NCBI GenBank assembly: GCA_018711305.1
Contig: DVIL01000074.1
Span: forward strand, 1 to 64,000
DNA length: 64,000 nt
Reading direction: 5' to 3'
DNA from: Candidatus Coprenecus stercorigallinarum
Lineage (GTDB): Bacteria; Bacteroidota; Bacteroidia; Bacteroidales; UBA932
The notes beneath the pieces were generated by a model. That model was not told where the DNA came from, searched no databases, and saw only the letters and a list, made by a program, of their open reading frames with translations. A program made the translations under genes and the position numbers. Position 1 is the first letter of the stretch. Every line of letters begins with the position of its first letter. Positions 20,407-28,571 of the stretch are shown here, one piece after another.

Positions 20407-21702
20407 CTATTTTTTAGAGTTCAACGATTCGGTAATGGGCCTGCGCAGTACCTTGAAGGCCGGCACCATGGCAGACAGCAGATTGAGGACAACCACCAGC
20501 ACGAACAGCAGGAGGTAGAGCTTCAGCCGGAAGAAATCCCTGAAGACAAATGCGGGAGCTTCGGCTATTCCCCGTATATCCGCCACTCCGTTCAGCGGCA
20601 GCAGGTCATAGAGCTGGTCCTGCAGCAGGTACAGCAGGAGGTAGGAAAGCAGCAATCCGAGCACACCCCCAAACAGCGTCAGCAACAGGTTCTCCGCCGT
20701 CACCTGACGGATGATGGCCCCGCGCCAGGCTCCGAATGACTTGCGCACTCCGAACTCGGCCATGCGGGCCTCCATCCCGGAGCCGGTCATGCCTGAAAGG
20801 TTGAGCACCGGCACGAGCAGAACCAGCAGCACCACACCGATACCGATCCAGCGGTAAGCCACGGCGCTGCCGAGCATGAATATCCGTTCTTTCTGGGAAG
20901 GTATGCCGTGGGTAAATGTCATCTGCCAGTCATCGCCTCCTGTGCTGTTGTACATCTCCACACGGTCCTCTATCTCCTGGCGCACCCGGCCGAAGTCTCT
21001 CCGGCTGTCGGCCAGCAGCACTATCTCGTAACTGCCCTGCATCCCCCCAAGCGAGGGCACGAGAAGACGCTCAAAGAATGTCTCGATATCCGGAGCCCAG
21101 ATCTGGGCAAAGGCATAGGTAGCCGTCATCGGCACATCCCGGACGACTCCGCAGATGCGAAATTCCCGGCTGTCGAAAAATACTGTCTCACCTGTCACAT
21201 CCTTGCGGCCGAAAAGCAGCACTGCCGCAGACTCGGAAATCATAATTTCAGGCACCGCCCGGTCAGCGGCATCTTCGGGCATCCAGGTACCGTCGGTTAC
21301 ATCAAGCGGGAATATTTTCCTGAAATCAGTGTCAATGAACTCCACCACCATATTCACGGACTCGCGGGAGGCTGTGGTAACTATGAAGTTGTCTGTCTTC
21401 ACAGCTGTCCAGGCCTCGAGTCCGGGGATGGGCGCGGAGAGGAACCTCTGCATAAAATCCTTGTTCACACCACGTTCACGCACAGACCGGGCGTTACTGT
21501 GTGTGTACGTCATGGAGGGTATCGACAGCATCCGGTCGCGGTGCGTCTCCGGATAGATGTTGTCCATACGTACAGACTGCACCGTCAGGTAGGTCATGAC
21601 CATGGCCATCGAGAAAGCGACAGCCAGAATATACACCAGACCGTAGGTCCTGTCCGCCAAAAGGTTGTGCCACGATTCCCTGAAATATACTCCTATCTTC
21701 AT
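20407..21702 (-). CDS. FtsX/MacB-like ABC permease A2
   Basis: A 431-residue A-type permease. First helix YGLVYILAVAFSMAMVMTYLTV, PETHRDRMLSIPSM, GMTGSGMEARMAEFGVRKSFGAWRGAII before the three FtsX helices, tail RRPITESLNSKK. It begins 3 bases after the adaptor gene stop, so the adaptor and this pair are tightly coupled. Confidence 0.87.
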   Translation of the reverse strand: MKIGVYFRESWHNLLADRTYGLVYILAVAFSMAMVMTYLTVQSVRMDNIYPETHRDRMLSIPSMTYTHSNARSVRERGVNKDFMQRFLSAPIPGLEAWTAVKTDNFIVTTASRESVNMVVEFIDTDFRKIFPLDVTDGTWMPEDAADRAVPEIMISESAAVLLFGRKDVTGETVFFDSREFRICGVVRDVPMTATYAFAQIWAPDIETFFERLLVPSLGGMQGSYEIVLLADSRRDFGRVRQEIEDRVEMYNSTGGDDWQMTFTHGIPSQKERIFMLGSAVAYRWIGIGVVLLVLLVPVLNLSGMTGSGMEARMAEFGVRKSFGAWRGAIIRQVTAENLLLTLFGGVLGLLLSYLLLYLLQDQLYDLLPLNGVADIRGIAEAPAFVFRDFFRLKLYLLLFVLVVVLNLLSAMVPAFKVLRRPITESLNSKK

Positions 21703-21705
21703 AAC

Positions 21706-22965
21706 TTATTTCTTTTTAGACGGTTTGATTTTCAGTTCCGGCTGCCTGGAGTAGTCCTGCATGTCGGAGATGACCACCTGCTCGCCCGGCTCGATGCCGG
21801 AGATGACCTCCACATAGTCGTAGTTGGCCTCGCCGAGAGCCACGCGGCGGCGGACCAGACGGTCACCCTCGCGGACGAAGAGGTCGTAATTGCCCTCACC
21901 CTTGTAATATGTGCCCGAGGGCAGGCGGAGGACATTCTCGCGGTAGGCGTAGACCACGTAGATGTCGCACTTCAGGCCAGAGCGCAGGCCCGGGGCAGAC
22001 TCGTTGTCGAGCTGTACGGTAAAGGATATCAGACCGTCGGTGGACATCGGGGAGAGTACCGACACCATGCCGATGAGGGTGTCCCGTCCGGCCAGCACTG
22101 TAGTCCGGTAGCCCTCGGCTATCTTCCCGGCCTGCATGTCGCCCAGCTCGCCCTCCACCTTGAAGCGGGTGAGGTCGGCCAGCATCGCCAGCTTCTCGCC
22201 CTGCCCCACCTGGGCGCCTATCTCGCTGTTGATGAACGTAAGGGTCGCAGCGTAGGGCGCACGGACACCCGCGTCGTAGAGCCGGCGGCGGGTCTGCTCC
22301 TTGTTCTTGCGGAAGATGGACAGCTCCAGCTCGGCCACGGCTTCATCAGCGGCGGCCAGATCCCGCTGGTTCTGCAGTTTGCGGCGGTTGTCCTCCAGCT
22401 TGAGCGACGACACCGTGTAGTCCAGCTCGGCCTCGCGCACCTTGTCCGGAGTACCTGCCCCGAGGGAGTCCAGATACTTCTCGTTGCGCAGGGAAGCCGC
22501 CTTGCGGTCCAGCTCCATCTCCTGAATCTCGATATTCATCTCCATCTCCGAGATGCTGTTACGGTTGGTGATACGCAGCTGTTCCAGTTTCAGTTCCTTC
22601 ATCCGCTCCTCGTCCAGCATATTGTCGTACTCGGTCTGCACCTCCGAGAGTTCCAGGCGCAACAGGGGTTCACCCGCCTGCACCACCTCTCCTGCCCGCT
22701 TGTAAACCTCCATCACACGGGAGGTAATCGGGGAGTTGATGATCTCCTCGTAGCCCGGCACCACCTTTCCGGTAGCCGACACCGCGAAATCTATCGAACC
22801 GGTGTCCACCGTTGCGAGCCTCAGGCTGCTCTCCTTTACCGAAGGCTGAATCAGCACTGCCAGCAGCACCACCGCCACCACGACAGCCGCGCCGCCCGCA
22901 CTCCAGCGGATGATGACTTTGCGGCGGTCCTGCCATTTTTCTTTTGTTGTAAGTTCTCTATCCAT
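21706..22965 (-). CDS. HlyD/MacA-like periplasmic adaptor (membrane fusion protein)
   Basis: A 419-residue adaptor linking the ABC permeases to TolC. A cytoplasmic tail is followed by one transmembrane anchor (about 20-42, AAVVVAVVLLAVLI). Then come a first half-lipoyl segment (about 60-100, ATGKVVPGYEEIINSPITSRV), a long coiled-coil hairpin (about 105-245), the second half-lipoyl segment with VRAPYAATLTFINSEIGAQV, and beta-barrel and membrane-proximal domains ending in a Lys-rich tail. It is anchored by a helix rather than a lipid, unlike the RND adaptor at 54283. It is the only adaptor in the operon, placed between permease pairs one and two. Confidence 0.92.
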   Translation of the reverse strand: MDRELTTKEKWQDRRKVIIRWSAGGAAVVVAVVLLAVLIQPSVKESSLRLATVDTGSIDFAVSATGKVVPGYEEIINSPITSRVMEVYKRAGEVVQAGEPLLRLELSEVQTEYDNMLDEERMKELKLEQLRITNRNSISEMEMNIEIQEMELDRKAASLRNEKYLDSLGAGTPDKVREAELDYTVSSLKLEDNRRKLQNQRDLAAADEAVAELELSIFRKNKEQTRRRLYDAGVRAPYAATLTFINSEIGAQVGQGEKLAMLADLTRFKVEGELGDMQAGKIAEGYRTTVLAGRDTLIGMVSVLSPMSTDGLISFTVQLDNESAPGLRSGLKCDIYVVYAYRENVLRLPSGTYYKGEGNYDLFVREGDRLVRRRVALGEANYDYVEVISGIEPGEQVVISDMQDYSRQPELKIKPSKKK

Positions 22966-23004
22966 GTTATTTACATTATACTTCTATTCAGCTTTATCAT
23001 TTTA

Positions 23005-24327
23005 TTACTCGTCTCTGAGGGCCTCGACGGGCGGCCGGCGGAGCGCTCCGGCAGCGGGAATGAGGATTGCTACGGTCACCGCCAGCAGCATGGTTCCTAA
23101 GACAATCCCCTCCACCGCGAGGAAGTGCGCCACGGGATCGAAGAGCAGAGGGAAGTCAGCGGCATTGAGGGGCAGACTGCCTGTAAAATTCTGCGGGGCC
23201 GTAATGTCTATCTTGCCGATAAGCAGTACATTGAGCGTTATCAGTATTCCGAGGACAGCTGCCGTAGCGAAGATGATCCAGACCTCGCTCATGTAGTGCA
23301 GGAGAATGCCGCGGGGAGAGTCTCCCATTGCCCTGCGGACACCTATCTCACCGCGCCGCTCCTCCATCCGGAGCCAACCGGTCGAGGCTACTGTCAGCAG
23401 AGCATTGATTATCAGGAAAATGAAAATGGCATTCCAGATAAAATTGCTGTCCAATACCGTCAGCTGCACATAGCTGTCGATACGCTCCTGATAACTGAAC
23501 ACATCGCTGACCCGGTAATTCCCAAAACGAAGGGTCTTTCTCCACTCTAAGCCAGCCTTCCCGATAAATTCCTCAGCATCCACACCGGGCTTGAGGCGGA
23601 AGGCGCAGCATATCTCATCCATGGCATAGGCGGCGAAATCGGGAATGTTCATGAAAACTGCCGGGACATTGTCCGAGCAGCCGTTGGACCTGATACTGCG
23701 GATTACTCCCACGATCGGAGTTGTCCAGCCGTACTCCATATCCGGCTCGGCACAGGCCGACTCGAGGTTCCTGCCTATAGGATTCTCGCCCGGAAATACG
23801 TACTCGGCGAGATCCTCCGTGATAATCATAGACATGGGCTGGGAGTCGTCTATCCTGCCGTTCTCGGGCCATACCACCTCATAGCCGAACACCTCGAAAT
23901 CATCCGGTCCCATAGCCCTGTCAATTGCCAGCAGAGTAATGTATGTCACACTGTCAAGCTCGAGACCTCCTGCGGATATAGGGCCCAGTCCAGGGTTGGA
24001 ATCCGTTATGGGCGCCGCGCACAGTACTTCCGGCATACTCTTGATCCGGTCCATTATGCGGCCGAAATCCCGTGACCACGCTTCCTCGCCGTCAGCCTGC
24101 GGGTCGTAATCCCTATTGCCGGACTGCAGCAGGTCGAACGATACGACGTACACGCCCTCGTACTTCATCCCGTCCGGCACAGCATTGATGCGGTAGCGGG
24201 GAGTCCAGGTCTGATGGACGAGGAACCATGAGACAGCGATTATGATCACCAGCTCGATGAAAAGCCAGGAGTTGCTCCTGCGGTAGAACCACAGCTGTTT
24301 GAATATCTGTTTGAGCATATCTGTCAT
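23005..24327 (-). CDS. FtsX/MacB-like ABC permease B1
   Basis: A 440-residue B-type permease with MLKQIFKQLWFYRR from residue 4, first helix WLFIELVIIIAVSWFLVHQTW, a periplasmic domain (EGVYVVSFDLLQSGNRDYDP, FPGENPIGRNLES) and terminal FtsX helices with RRGEIGVRRAMGDSPRGILL and tail RRPPVEALRDE. The start overlaps the A1 stop in an ATGA. An internal ATG three codons in (24318) matches the start seen in B2 and is an alternative. Confidence 0.87.
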   Translation of the reverse strand: MTDMLKQIFKQLWFYRRSNSWLFIELVIIIAVSWFLVHQTWTPRYRINAVPDGMKYEGVYVVSFDLLQSGNRDYDPQADGEEAWSRDFGRIMDRIKSMPEVLCAAPITDSNPGLGPISAGGLELDSVTYITLLAIDRAMGPDDFEVFGYEVVWPENGRIDDSQPMSMIITEDLAEYVFPGENPIGRNLESACAEPDMEYGWTTPIVGVIRSIRSNGCSDNVPAVFMNIPDFAAYAMDEICCAFRLKPGVDAEEFIGKAGLEWRKTLRFGNYRVSDVFSYQERIDSYVQLTVLDSNFIWNAIFIFLIINALLTVASTGWLRMEERRGEIGVRRAMGDSPRGILLHYMSEVWIIFATAAVLGILITLNVLLIGKIDITAPQNFTGSLPLNAADFPLLFDPVAHFLAVEGIVLGTMLLAVTVAILIPAAGALRRPPVEALRDE

Positions 24328-25616
24328 TTTTTATAGTTCAACGATTCGGTGATGGGGCGCCGGATGACCTTGGCGGCAGGTATCAGGGCCGATACAAGGT
24401 TGAGCACCAAGATGATTCCCAGCAGAGCCAGGTACAGCCAGAGCTTGAAGAAATCCCTGAAATCGAAGAATCCCGAATCGGGAATCTCTCCCATCTGCGA
24501 TATATTGTCCATGAAACTGCCTGGCACCAGTGAGTTGAGCTGACGCGAGAACAGGGCGATGATCAGCCAAGCGGCCAGCAGGCCCACAACTCCACCGATA
24601 ATGGTCATCAGCAGGTTCTCCCCCGCTATCTGGGCTATGATGGAGCGGGGTCCGGCCCCGAACGACTTGCGGGTACCGAACTCGGTCAGACGGGCCTCCA
24701 TGCGGGAGCCCACCATGCCCGAGAGATTGAGCAGCGGCACTATAAGGATAATCAGCACCACTCCTATGCCCAGCCACGTATATGCCGCCGAGCTCAGCTC
24801 GCTCCAGGCGAACAGCGACTTGCGGTAGGAGTCGAACGACTTCAGTTCCATCGTTATACCATTTGCCTCCGCATGCCGGCTCACTCTGCCGGTTATCTCC
24901 TCCTTGATAATGCCGAAATCCGATCTGTCCTCAGCTAAAATCAGCAGCGTTCCCATTCCAAGAAGTCCGCTCGGAGAGAAGTCGCTGTCCTCGCTCAGGC
25001 TCTGAGGCAGCCATACTCCGGCAAAAGCCGTGACAGCACTCATCGGCACATCCCTTACGACTCCGCATACGGTCATTGTGTGCCCGCCAAAGTAAACCGT
25101 CTCGCCTACCGCATCCGTCCGGCCGAACAGACTCCGCGCCGTGGACTCCGATATGACGGTCTCGGCAGTATTGGGCACCATCCCGTTCTGCGATATCGCC
25201 CGTCCTTCAATGAAATCGTAGTCGAACACCTTCCAGAAATCCAGATCCACATATTTCCCGTACACCTTCGTCACCTCCTCTTCCCCGCTCTCCAGCACCA
25301 CAAAACCTCCGGTCGCCGGACATGCCACAGACCAGACCTCCACTCCAGGCACATCCCGCATGAACTGCTCCGCGAACTTTGAGGTCACTCCGCTCTGCCA
25401 GTACGTCTCGTCATTCATCTCAGCAACCGATTTGAGCACCATCATCCTGTCCCGGTGCGTCTCCGGAACCGTGTTGACCACCCTCGACGACAACACCGTC
25501 AGGAAGGCCATCACCAGCGACAGCGACAGAGCCGTCCCTGCAATGAACACGGCACTGTACACCCTGTTCATCCGTAGGTTGTACCATGCCTGCTTGAAAT
25601 ACATCCTTAATTTCAT
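24324..25616 (-). CDS. FtsX/MacB-like ABC permease A1 (first gene of the exporter operon)
   Basis: A 430-residue A-type permease and the promoter-proximal gene of the operon. First helix YSAVFIAGTALSLSLVMAFLTV, then PETHRDRMMVLKSV opening the periplasmic domain, GMVGSRMEARLTEFGTRKSFGAGPRSII before three C-terminal helices, and tail RRPITESLNYKK. It lies about 145 bases downstream of the predicted sigma-54 transcription start. Its role as half of a heterodimer with B1 is inferred from gene pairing and the consistent A/B sequence classes. Confidence 0.88.
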   Translation of the reverse strand: MKLRMYFKQAWYNLRMNRVYSAVFIAGTALSLSLVMAFLTVLSSRVVNTVPETHRDRMMVLKSVAEMNDETYWQSGVTSKFAEQFMRDVPGVEVWSVACPATGGFVVLESGEEEVTKVYGKYVDLDFWKVFDYDFIEGRAISQNGMVPNTAETVISESTARSLFGRTDAVGETVYFGGHTMTVCGVVRDVPMSAVTAFAGVWLPQSLSEDSDFSPSGLLGMGTLLILAEDRSDFGIIKEEITGRVSRHAEANGITMELKSFDSYRKSLFAWSELSSAAYTWLGIGVVLIILIVPLLNLSGMVGSRMEARLTEFGTRKSFGAGPRSIIAQIAGENLLMTIIGGVVGLLAAWLIIALFSRQLNSLVPGSFMDNISQMGEIPDSGFFDFRDFFKLWLYLALLGIILVLNLVSALIPAAKVIRRPITESLNYKK

Positions 25617-25773
25617 ATACTGTTTTTTATCCGTTTCTTCATTATTTCTTCCGTCTCACATCTCCTTTCCCTTCCCTATTTCCTTCCGCATCACATCTTT
25701 CTTTTCCCCCAATTTCCCCTCATCACAAAGTCCACCCTTAAAGCGGACACTCCTATCCCCCGCACAGCACACG

Positions 25774-25788
25774 GCAACCACCGTGCCA
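25774..25788 (-). promoter_or_regulatory. sigma-54 (RpoN) promoter of the exporter operon
   Basis: Read on the minus strand, TGGCACGGTGGTTGC matches the -24/-12 consensus TGGCACG-N4-TTGC at every defined position. Transcription would start near 25762, leaving a leader of about 145 bases before permease A1. Such promoters stay silent without an AAA+ NtrC-family activator. Confidence 0.85.
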
Positions 25789-25843
25789 CTTTTATATCGT
25801 ACTGATTAACAAATATTTACAAACATAAAACAGTGTGCGAAAA

Positions 25844-25867
25844 CGGACAACTGTCCGATATCGGACA
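25844..25867. promoter_or_regulatory. upstream activator sites for an NtrC-family regulator
   Basis: CGGACA-AC-TGTCCG-ATAT-CGGACA forms two overlapping inverted repeats; TGTCCGATATCGGACA (25852-25867) is a perfect 16-bp palindrome. It lies about -82 to -105 from the inferred start. Two further CGGACA half-sites follow at 25885-25890 and 25899-25904, and one lies downstream of the promoter at 25744-25749. The regulator is not encoded in the window. Confidence 0.7.
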
Positions 25868-25919
25868 CCTCCCGGCGGTCAATCCGGACACCCTGTTGCG
25901 GACAGAAACACAGCATGCG

Positions 25920-26001
25920 GAGGCACCGCGGCTATTCCACTCCTTCCGAAGGAGTAAGGAAAATGCGGGTATGGCCGACCCCTTCCGAAGGAGTCAGAAG
26001 G
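25920..26001 (+). repeat. 82-bp repeat with paired palindromes, copy 1
   Basis: The unit starts GAGGCACCGC and holds two copies of the palindrome (A)CTCCTTCCGAAGGAGT separated by about 20 bases of conserved linker (aatgcgggtatggccgac). The second palindrome has a mismatched left arm here. Confidence 0.85.
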
Positions 26002-26036
26002 GTTAGAAAACGAATAACGGATTCACAACGCCTACA

Positions 26037-26118
26037 GAGGCACCGCAGCAATTCCACTCCTTCCGAAGGAGTAAGAAAAACGCGGGTATGGCCGACCACT
26101 TCCGAAGGAGTCAGAAGG
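26037..26118 (+). repeat. 82-bp repeat with paired palindromes, copy 2
   Basis: It shares the same organisation and nearly the same sequence as copy 1, 117 bases downstream. The linker reads acgcgggtatggccgacc. Confidence 0.85.
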
Positions 26119-26506
26119 AGTGACGAGGCAAATCTTTCGCCGATGTCTACTTTGGAAAAAATGTTTAACTGAATTATTTTTCTATGTCTACTTTTTCATG
26201 CTGGCACATACGGGTAAAACCACAATGAAAGTGAAAGTGCCATATGGTAATGACCTATTGGGGATGAATAATGTGGAAATGCCACTAAACAGAATAGTTA
26301 AAGACAAGAGCATAGATGTCAAATACTTAGCCAGAACGATGCCGTTTAGTGATACCAAATAGCCCCGTTTATGCGACAAAGTGCCCCCACTCAGCTAATT
26401 GCAAAATCGTAACCCCTTGATTATAAGACCATCCCTTTTAACTAGGCTGTCTAGTGAACTTGTTCACTTTCCAATAAGCCGGTATGCGCGACAGCACCTC
26501 GCTGAG
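26119..26506. other. AT-rich intergenic segment, no supported gene
   Basis: It is clearly more AT-rich than its surroundings. An 80-codon frame (26120-26362, +) exists but begins inside the repeat and resembles no family I know. Near the end an AGTGAAC/GTTCACT inverted repeat (26451-26466) with a 2-base centre is present. It may be a foreign remnant. Confidence 0.35.
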
Positions 26507-26529
26507 CCGGCAGCATTTCCCGCAATCTG
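26507..26529 (+). repeat. half copy of the 40-bp dispersed palindrome
   Basis: CCGGCAGCATTTCCCGC is identical to the left half of the reverse complement of the 3560 copy, then diverges as the 83-bp array begins. Confidence 0.5.
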
Positions 26530-26740
26530 ACTTGCTTTTTCAAGTGGCTGGGAAAAGTCCATGCAATTCACACACCTTTCTGGGTGGCCGAGAAATGCAG
26601 TCCATTTTGTAACATACTCTTTTTAAGCGACTTGAAAAAACCAGTGCAATTCTCAGCATCTCAAAAGCACTCTCAAAATGCACATTGTCTTGCACATCCC
26701 TAATAATCAAGCATCTGCAAAAGAGCCCGCATTTCTCAGC
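26510..26740 (+). repeat. diverged tandem array, three units of 83 bp
   Basis: Three units align with an exact 83-base period; for example tgcaattc at 26562, tgcaattc at 26645 and cgcatttc at 26728. Each has a block like aaatgca...ttgtaac...taag...cttg...aaaa followed by the tgcaattctcagc tail. A fourth copy of the core lies at 11417. No coding potential is evident; the function is unknown. Confidence 0.55.
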
Positions 26741-27026
26741 CATACCAAAAGGCGGTTTCGCACCGCCACACCTTTCCGTCCGTCCGACCCATCCTTCCAT
26801 CCCATCCTTTCCTTCCGCAGGTGAACCGATACGCGGTATTTTTCAGGCACCTGAGACTCCTGCAAAATTTATCTCCCGCATCTGAACTTTGTCTGCAAGG
26901 TTAAAATATTGTGATAATGATGATTGCGAGAACTCTTCCGGTTCAGATGCCGCATAGCCATAGTCAGACTTTGCAGGTACCGGAGAGGTTCTGACGAAAA
27001 TGAAAAACAGGGGCACAGCGCACATA

Positions 27027-27108
27027 GAGGCACCGCAGCAATTCCACTCCTTCCGAAGGAGTGAGAAAAACGCGGGAATGGCCTACTCCTTCCGAAGGAG
27101 TGAAAGGG
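27027..27108 (+). repeat. 82-bp repeat with paired palindromes, copy 3
   Basis: Here both palindromes are intact (CTCCTTCCGAAGGAGT at about 27046 and 27085). It lies about 1 kb from copies 1 and 2 and about 80 bases past the hemW stop codon, read from the other strand. Confidence 0.85.
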
Positions 27109-27135
27109 GACAGCAAACGAGATGGGATGGAGAAC

Positions 27136-27148
27136 GCTGCCGGTGTGG
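27136..27148. repeat. half copy of the 40-bp dispersed palindrome
   Basis: GCTGCCGGTGTGG equals one arm of the dispersed palindrome; the other arm is missing. Confidence 0.4.
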
Positions 27149-27185
27149 ACAGAAACGGAGGATGTCGCACTCGGCACATTATCCC

Positions 27186-28547
27186 CTATGGCAGCAGCTC
27201 TCGGATAATGGAGTCGCTGATAAAGAGGCGGTCGGGTGGAATGCGGAGGCGGCCGTCACGTAAAATGAGGGAGCCGGTGCTCAATAGACGGTCAATAGAG
27301 GCCTGCATAAAACGGGGCAGGCGCAAAAGGGGCAGGCCGTCCACAGTGCGCAGGGCGAGCATGACAGTCTCGGTGAGAATGTCTTCTTCGGTGAGAACCT
27401 CACCGGACGCTACGGACAGCAGGCCAAGGAATCCGAATGAGCCGGAAGCACCTGAATCCCCGGAAGAACCGGAGGCAACCGGCGGCAAAGCAGCCGAATC
27501 CCCGAACGCCGCGATATACCGGTCCACATCCGGGACATTCCACGAGCGGCGGCGGTCTCCGTCGAAGGAGTGGGCGCCGGGGCCGAGGCCGATGTATGGG
27601 CTGCGGTCCCAATAGCCGCTGTTGTGGACAGCGCGGCGGCCGGGGAGGGAGAAATTGGAAACCTCGTACTGCACGTAGCCTGCGGAGGCGAGGCGTCTCT
27701 GCAGGAGGGAGTACTGGGCGGCGCACAGTTCGTCGGAGGGCTCCCGGTACCGGCCGGAGGAGGCCATTTCCCCGAGGACGCTACCCTCGTCCAGTCCCAT
27801 CTGATAGGCGGAGATATGCTCCGGCCTCAGGCGCATAATGGTCTCGAGGTCATTGTCCCACAGCCGCATCAGTTCCTCGTCCGAAGTACCGTGGAACTCC
27901 CGGGCCATGCCCCTGTCCGAAAACTCAGATACACAGGGATGCCCCGCCAGCACATTTCCGTCCGCTGAGTCAGCGGCATCCTGCAGCACCGGATCATAGC
28001 CGAAAATCAGGTCGAGGGAGATATTGCCGAAACCGGCGGAACGCAGCACCCGGAACGCCTCCACCGCCTCCGCAGCACCGTGCCTCCTGGCCATCCAACG
28101 CAGACTCCTGTCGCAGAATGACTGGACGCCCATACTGACGCGGTTGACCCCGAGCCGGCGCAGGGCCAGGGCATATTCCTCAGTGACATCATCGGGATTG
28201 ACCTCCACGGTGAACTCAGCGAACGGGAAGATTCCGGCGGCATCGCCTGAAATGGTACTGCCGGAATGGCCGTTGGAATTGACATAATCCGAAACCGTTT
28301 CCCCCTGAAGTACCGCAGAAATCGCCCGGACCACCTCCTCGAGTTGCTCCACAGGCCACAGCGAGGGTGTGCCTCCCCCGATGTAGAGGGTTGACGGCCT
28401 GGTGCATTGACATAAAAAAGCCTTCCGCAGGTCAATCTCCCGCAGAAGGCTTTCAGTGTATTTTCCTATCTTGTCCCTTTCCCTTACCGAATAGAATCCG
28501 CAGTAGGTGCAGAACGATTTGCAAAAGGGAAAGTGAATGTATATCAT
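27186..28547 (-). CDS. hemW: radical SAM heme chaperone HemW
   Basis: A 453-residue radical SAM protein of the HemW (formerly HemN-like) group, which carries heme to target proteins rather than oxidising coproporphyrinogen. The [4Fe-4S]/SAM motif is FCKSFCTYCGF (Cys9, Cys13, Cys16), followed by YIGGGTPSLW, FTVEVNPDDV, GVNRVSMGVQSF and IGLGPGAHSF. The protein is some 70 residues longer than usual because of three Ser/Gly-rich insertions, at about 85-107, 187-218 and 362-390. They read through without stops and are probably surface loops. The gene starts 24 bases after the coiled-coil membrane protein gene, so the two are cotranscribed. Confidence 0.92.
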   Translation of the reverse strand: MIYIHFPFCKSFCTYCGFYSVRERDKIGKYTESLLREIDLRKAFLCQCTRPSTLYIGGGTPSLWPVEQLEEVVRAISAVLQGETVSDYVNSNGHSGSTISGDAAGIFPFAEFTVEVNPDDVTEEYALALRRLGVNRVSMGVQSFCDRSLRWMARRHGAAEAVEAFRVLRSAGFGNISLDLIFGYDPVLQDAADSADGNVLAGHPCVSEFSDRGMAREFHGTSDEELMRLWDNDLETIMRLRPEHISAYQMGLDEGSVLGEMASSGRYREPSDELCAAQYSLLQRRLASAGYVQYEVSNFSLPGRRAVHNSGYWDRSPYIGLGPGAHSFDGDRRRSWNVPDVDRYIAAFGDSAALPPVASGSSGDSGASGSFGFLGLLSVASGEVLTEEDILTETVMLALRTVDGLPLLRLPRFMQASIDRLLSTGSLILRDGRLRIPPDRLFISDSIIRELLP

Positions 28548-28571
28548 CTCTATATGTGCCGGGAAGAAAGG

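Noticed and set aside
20908-23100. 730-codon plus-strand open frame across permease A2, the adaptor and part of B1
   Set aside because: It crosses three well-supported genes and their spacers on the other strand and its product resembles no protein family; it is a shadow frame caused by base composition.
25915-26172. ORF with repeated PSEGVR and TPSEGV peptides
   Set aside because: The peptide repeats come from the CTCCTTCCGAAGGAGT palindromes being translated; the reading frame is incidental to a non-coding repeat.
25920-27108. CRISPR array
   Set aside because: The units are long, uneven in spacing, internally palindromic, and the sequence between them does not look like spacers of uniform length; no cas gene is in the window.
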